Shown here in pieces: positions 53,721 to 53,788 of a stretch of 53,788 nucleotides of DNA. Where the stretch lies: contig NZ_LT630016.1 of the NCBI RefSeq assembly GCF_900111815.1, positions 1 through 53,788 of the forward strand. The letters run 5' to 3'. A program made the translations under genes and the position numbers. The DNA is from Bacillus massilinigeriensis. Lineage in GTDB: Bacteria; Bacillota; Bacilli; Bacillales; Cytobacillaceae. The notes below the pieces were generated by a model, which was not told the DNA's origin, ran no database searches, and saw only the letters and a program-made list of their open reading frames with translations. The number at the start of each line of letters is the position of its first letter. Position 1 is the stretch's first letter.

Positions 53721-53788
53721 ATGTTCAAACCGAAAAGGGAATTACAAGGAGAAGCAGAATTTGTTTTAATTGAGGATTTGGTTCCCCA
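53721..53788 (+). CDS. start of a gene running off the right edge, possibly a transposase
   Basis: An ATG at 53721 preceded by GGTGG opens a frame encoding MFKPKRELQGEAEFVLIED followed by LVP, cut by the window edge. An ATG at 53709 is an alternative start. The LIEDLVP pattern recalls the N-terminus of IS1182-type transposases (xLEDLVPxDHLLR), but only 22 residues are visible. TATAAT at 53682-53687 could be its -10 box. Family assignment is tentative. Confidence 0.4.
   Translation, partial: MFKPKRELQGEAEFVLIEDLVP

Overview
The window looks like chromosomal DNA of an endospore-forming member of the Bacillaceae. Gene order matches the Bacillus subtilis ywiB/speB-speE/pbpG/ywhDCB/ywgA-ywfO/rsfA/lipL/eutD/hemQ/gerQ/ywdK-ywdI-ung/pdxK segment. 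Sporulation genes (pbpG, rsfA, gerQ), Gram-positive ribosome binding sites and bacillithiol synthesis (bshB2) agree with this. No rRNA, tRNA or CRISPR array was seen.

Layout. 1-2.2 kb: broken 3' part of an RHS/YD-repeat toxin gene running off the left edge, plus a small orphan ORF. 2.2-21.3 kb: conserved housekeeping and sporulation backbone (polyamine, cell wall, lipoate, acetate and heme genes), interrupted by a 149-bp tandem repeat and a three-unit array of 21-bp-phased repeats. 22-34.2 kb: one long minus-strand block for a membrane-bound formate dehydrogenase and its cofactor. It reads fdhD, fdhA, iron-sulfur subunit, cytochrome b subunit, fdhE, mobA, moeA, a MoeA fusion, moaE, moaD, moeB. 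The catalytic subunit is a selenoprotein: an in-frame TGA is followed by a SECIS hairpin nearly identical to that of E. coli fdhF. 34.8-40.1 kb: pdxK/thiD, then a tryptophan catabolism operon (kynU-kynB-kynA and a sodium symporter). 40.6-46.3 kb: mixed genes, including yojF-bshB2, a HAD phosphatase, an SH3-C39 exported protein and a YjiH membrane protein. 46.3-48.2 kb: a complete group II intron inserted directly behind a transcription terminator. 48.2-53.8 kb: a Gly/Pro-rich protein, a double P-loop ATPase, a second phased-repeat cluster, ybaK, a decayed UDP-glucose dehydrogenase, a Rieske/FAD oxidoreductase and the start of a possible transposase at the right edge.

The most unusual non-coding content is a set of arrays with one rule: an 11-bp motif plus 10 bp of variable sequence, repeated every 21 bp (two helical turns). 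Two unrelated motifs follow it: TGGTTGATWWC at 9.0-9.7 kb and, inverted, 50.1-50.9 kb; and TACCGTAGATA at 19.1 kb and, inverted, 21.6 kb. The second family carries an 18-bp palindrome exactly 38 bp from its last repeat in both copies. Nothing in the window reveals their function.
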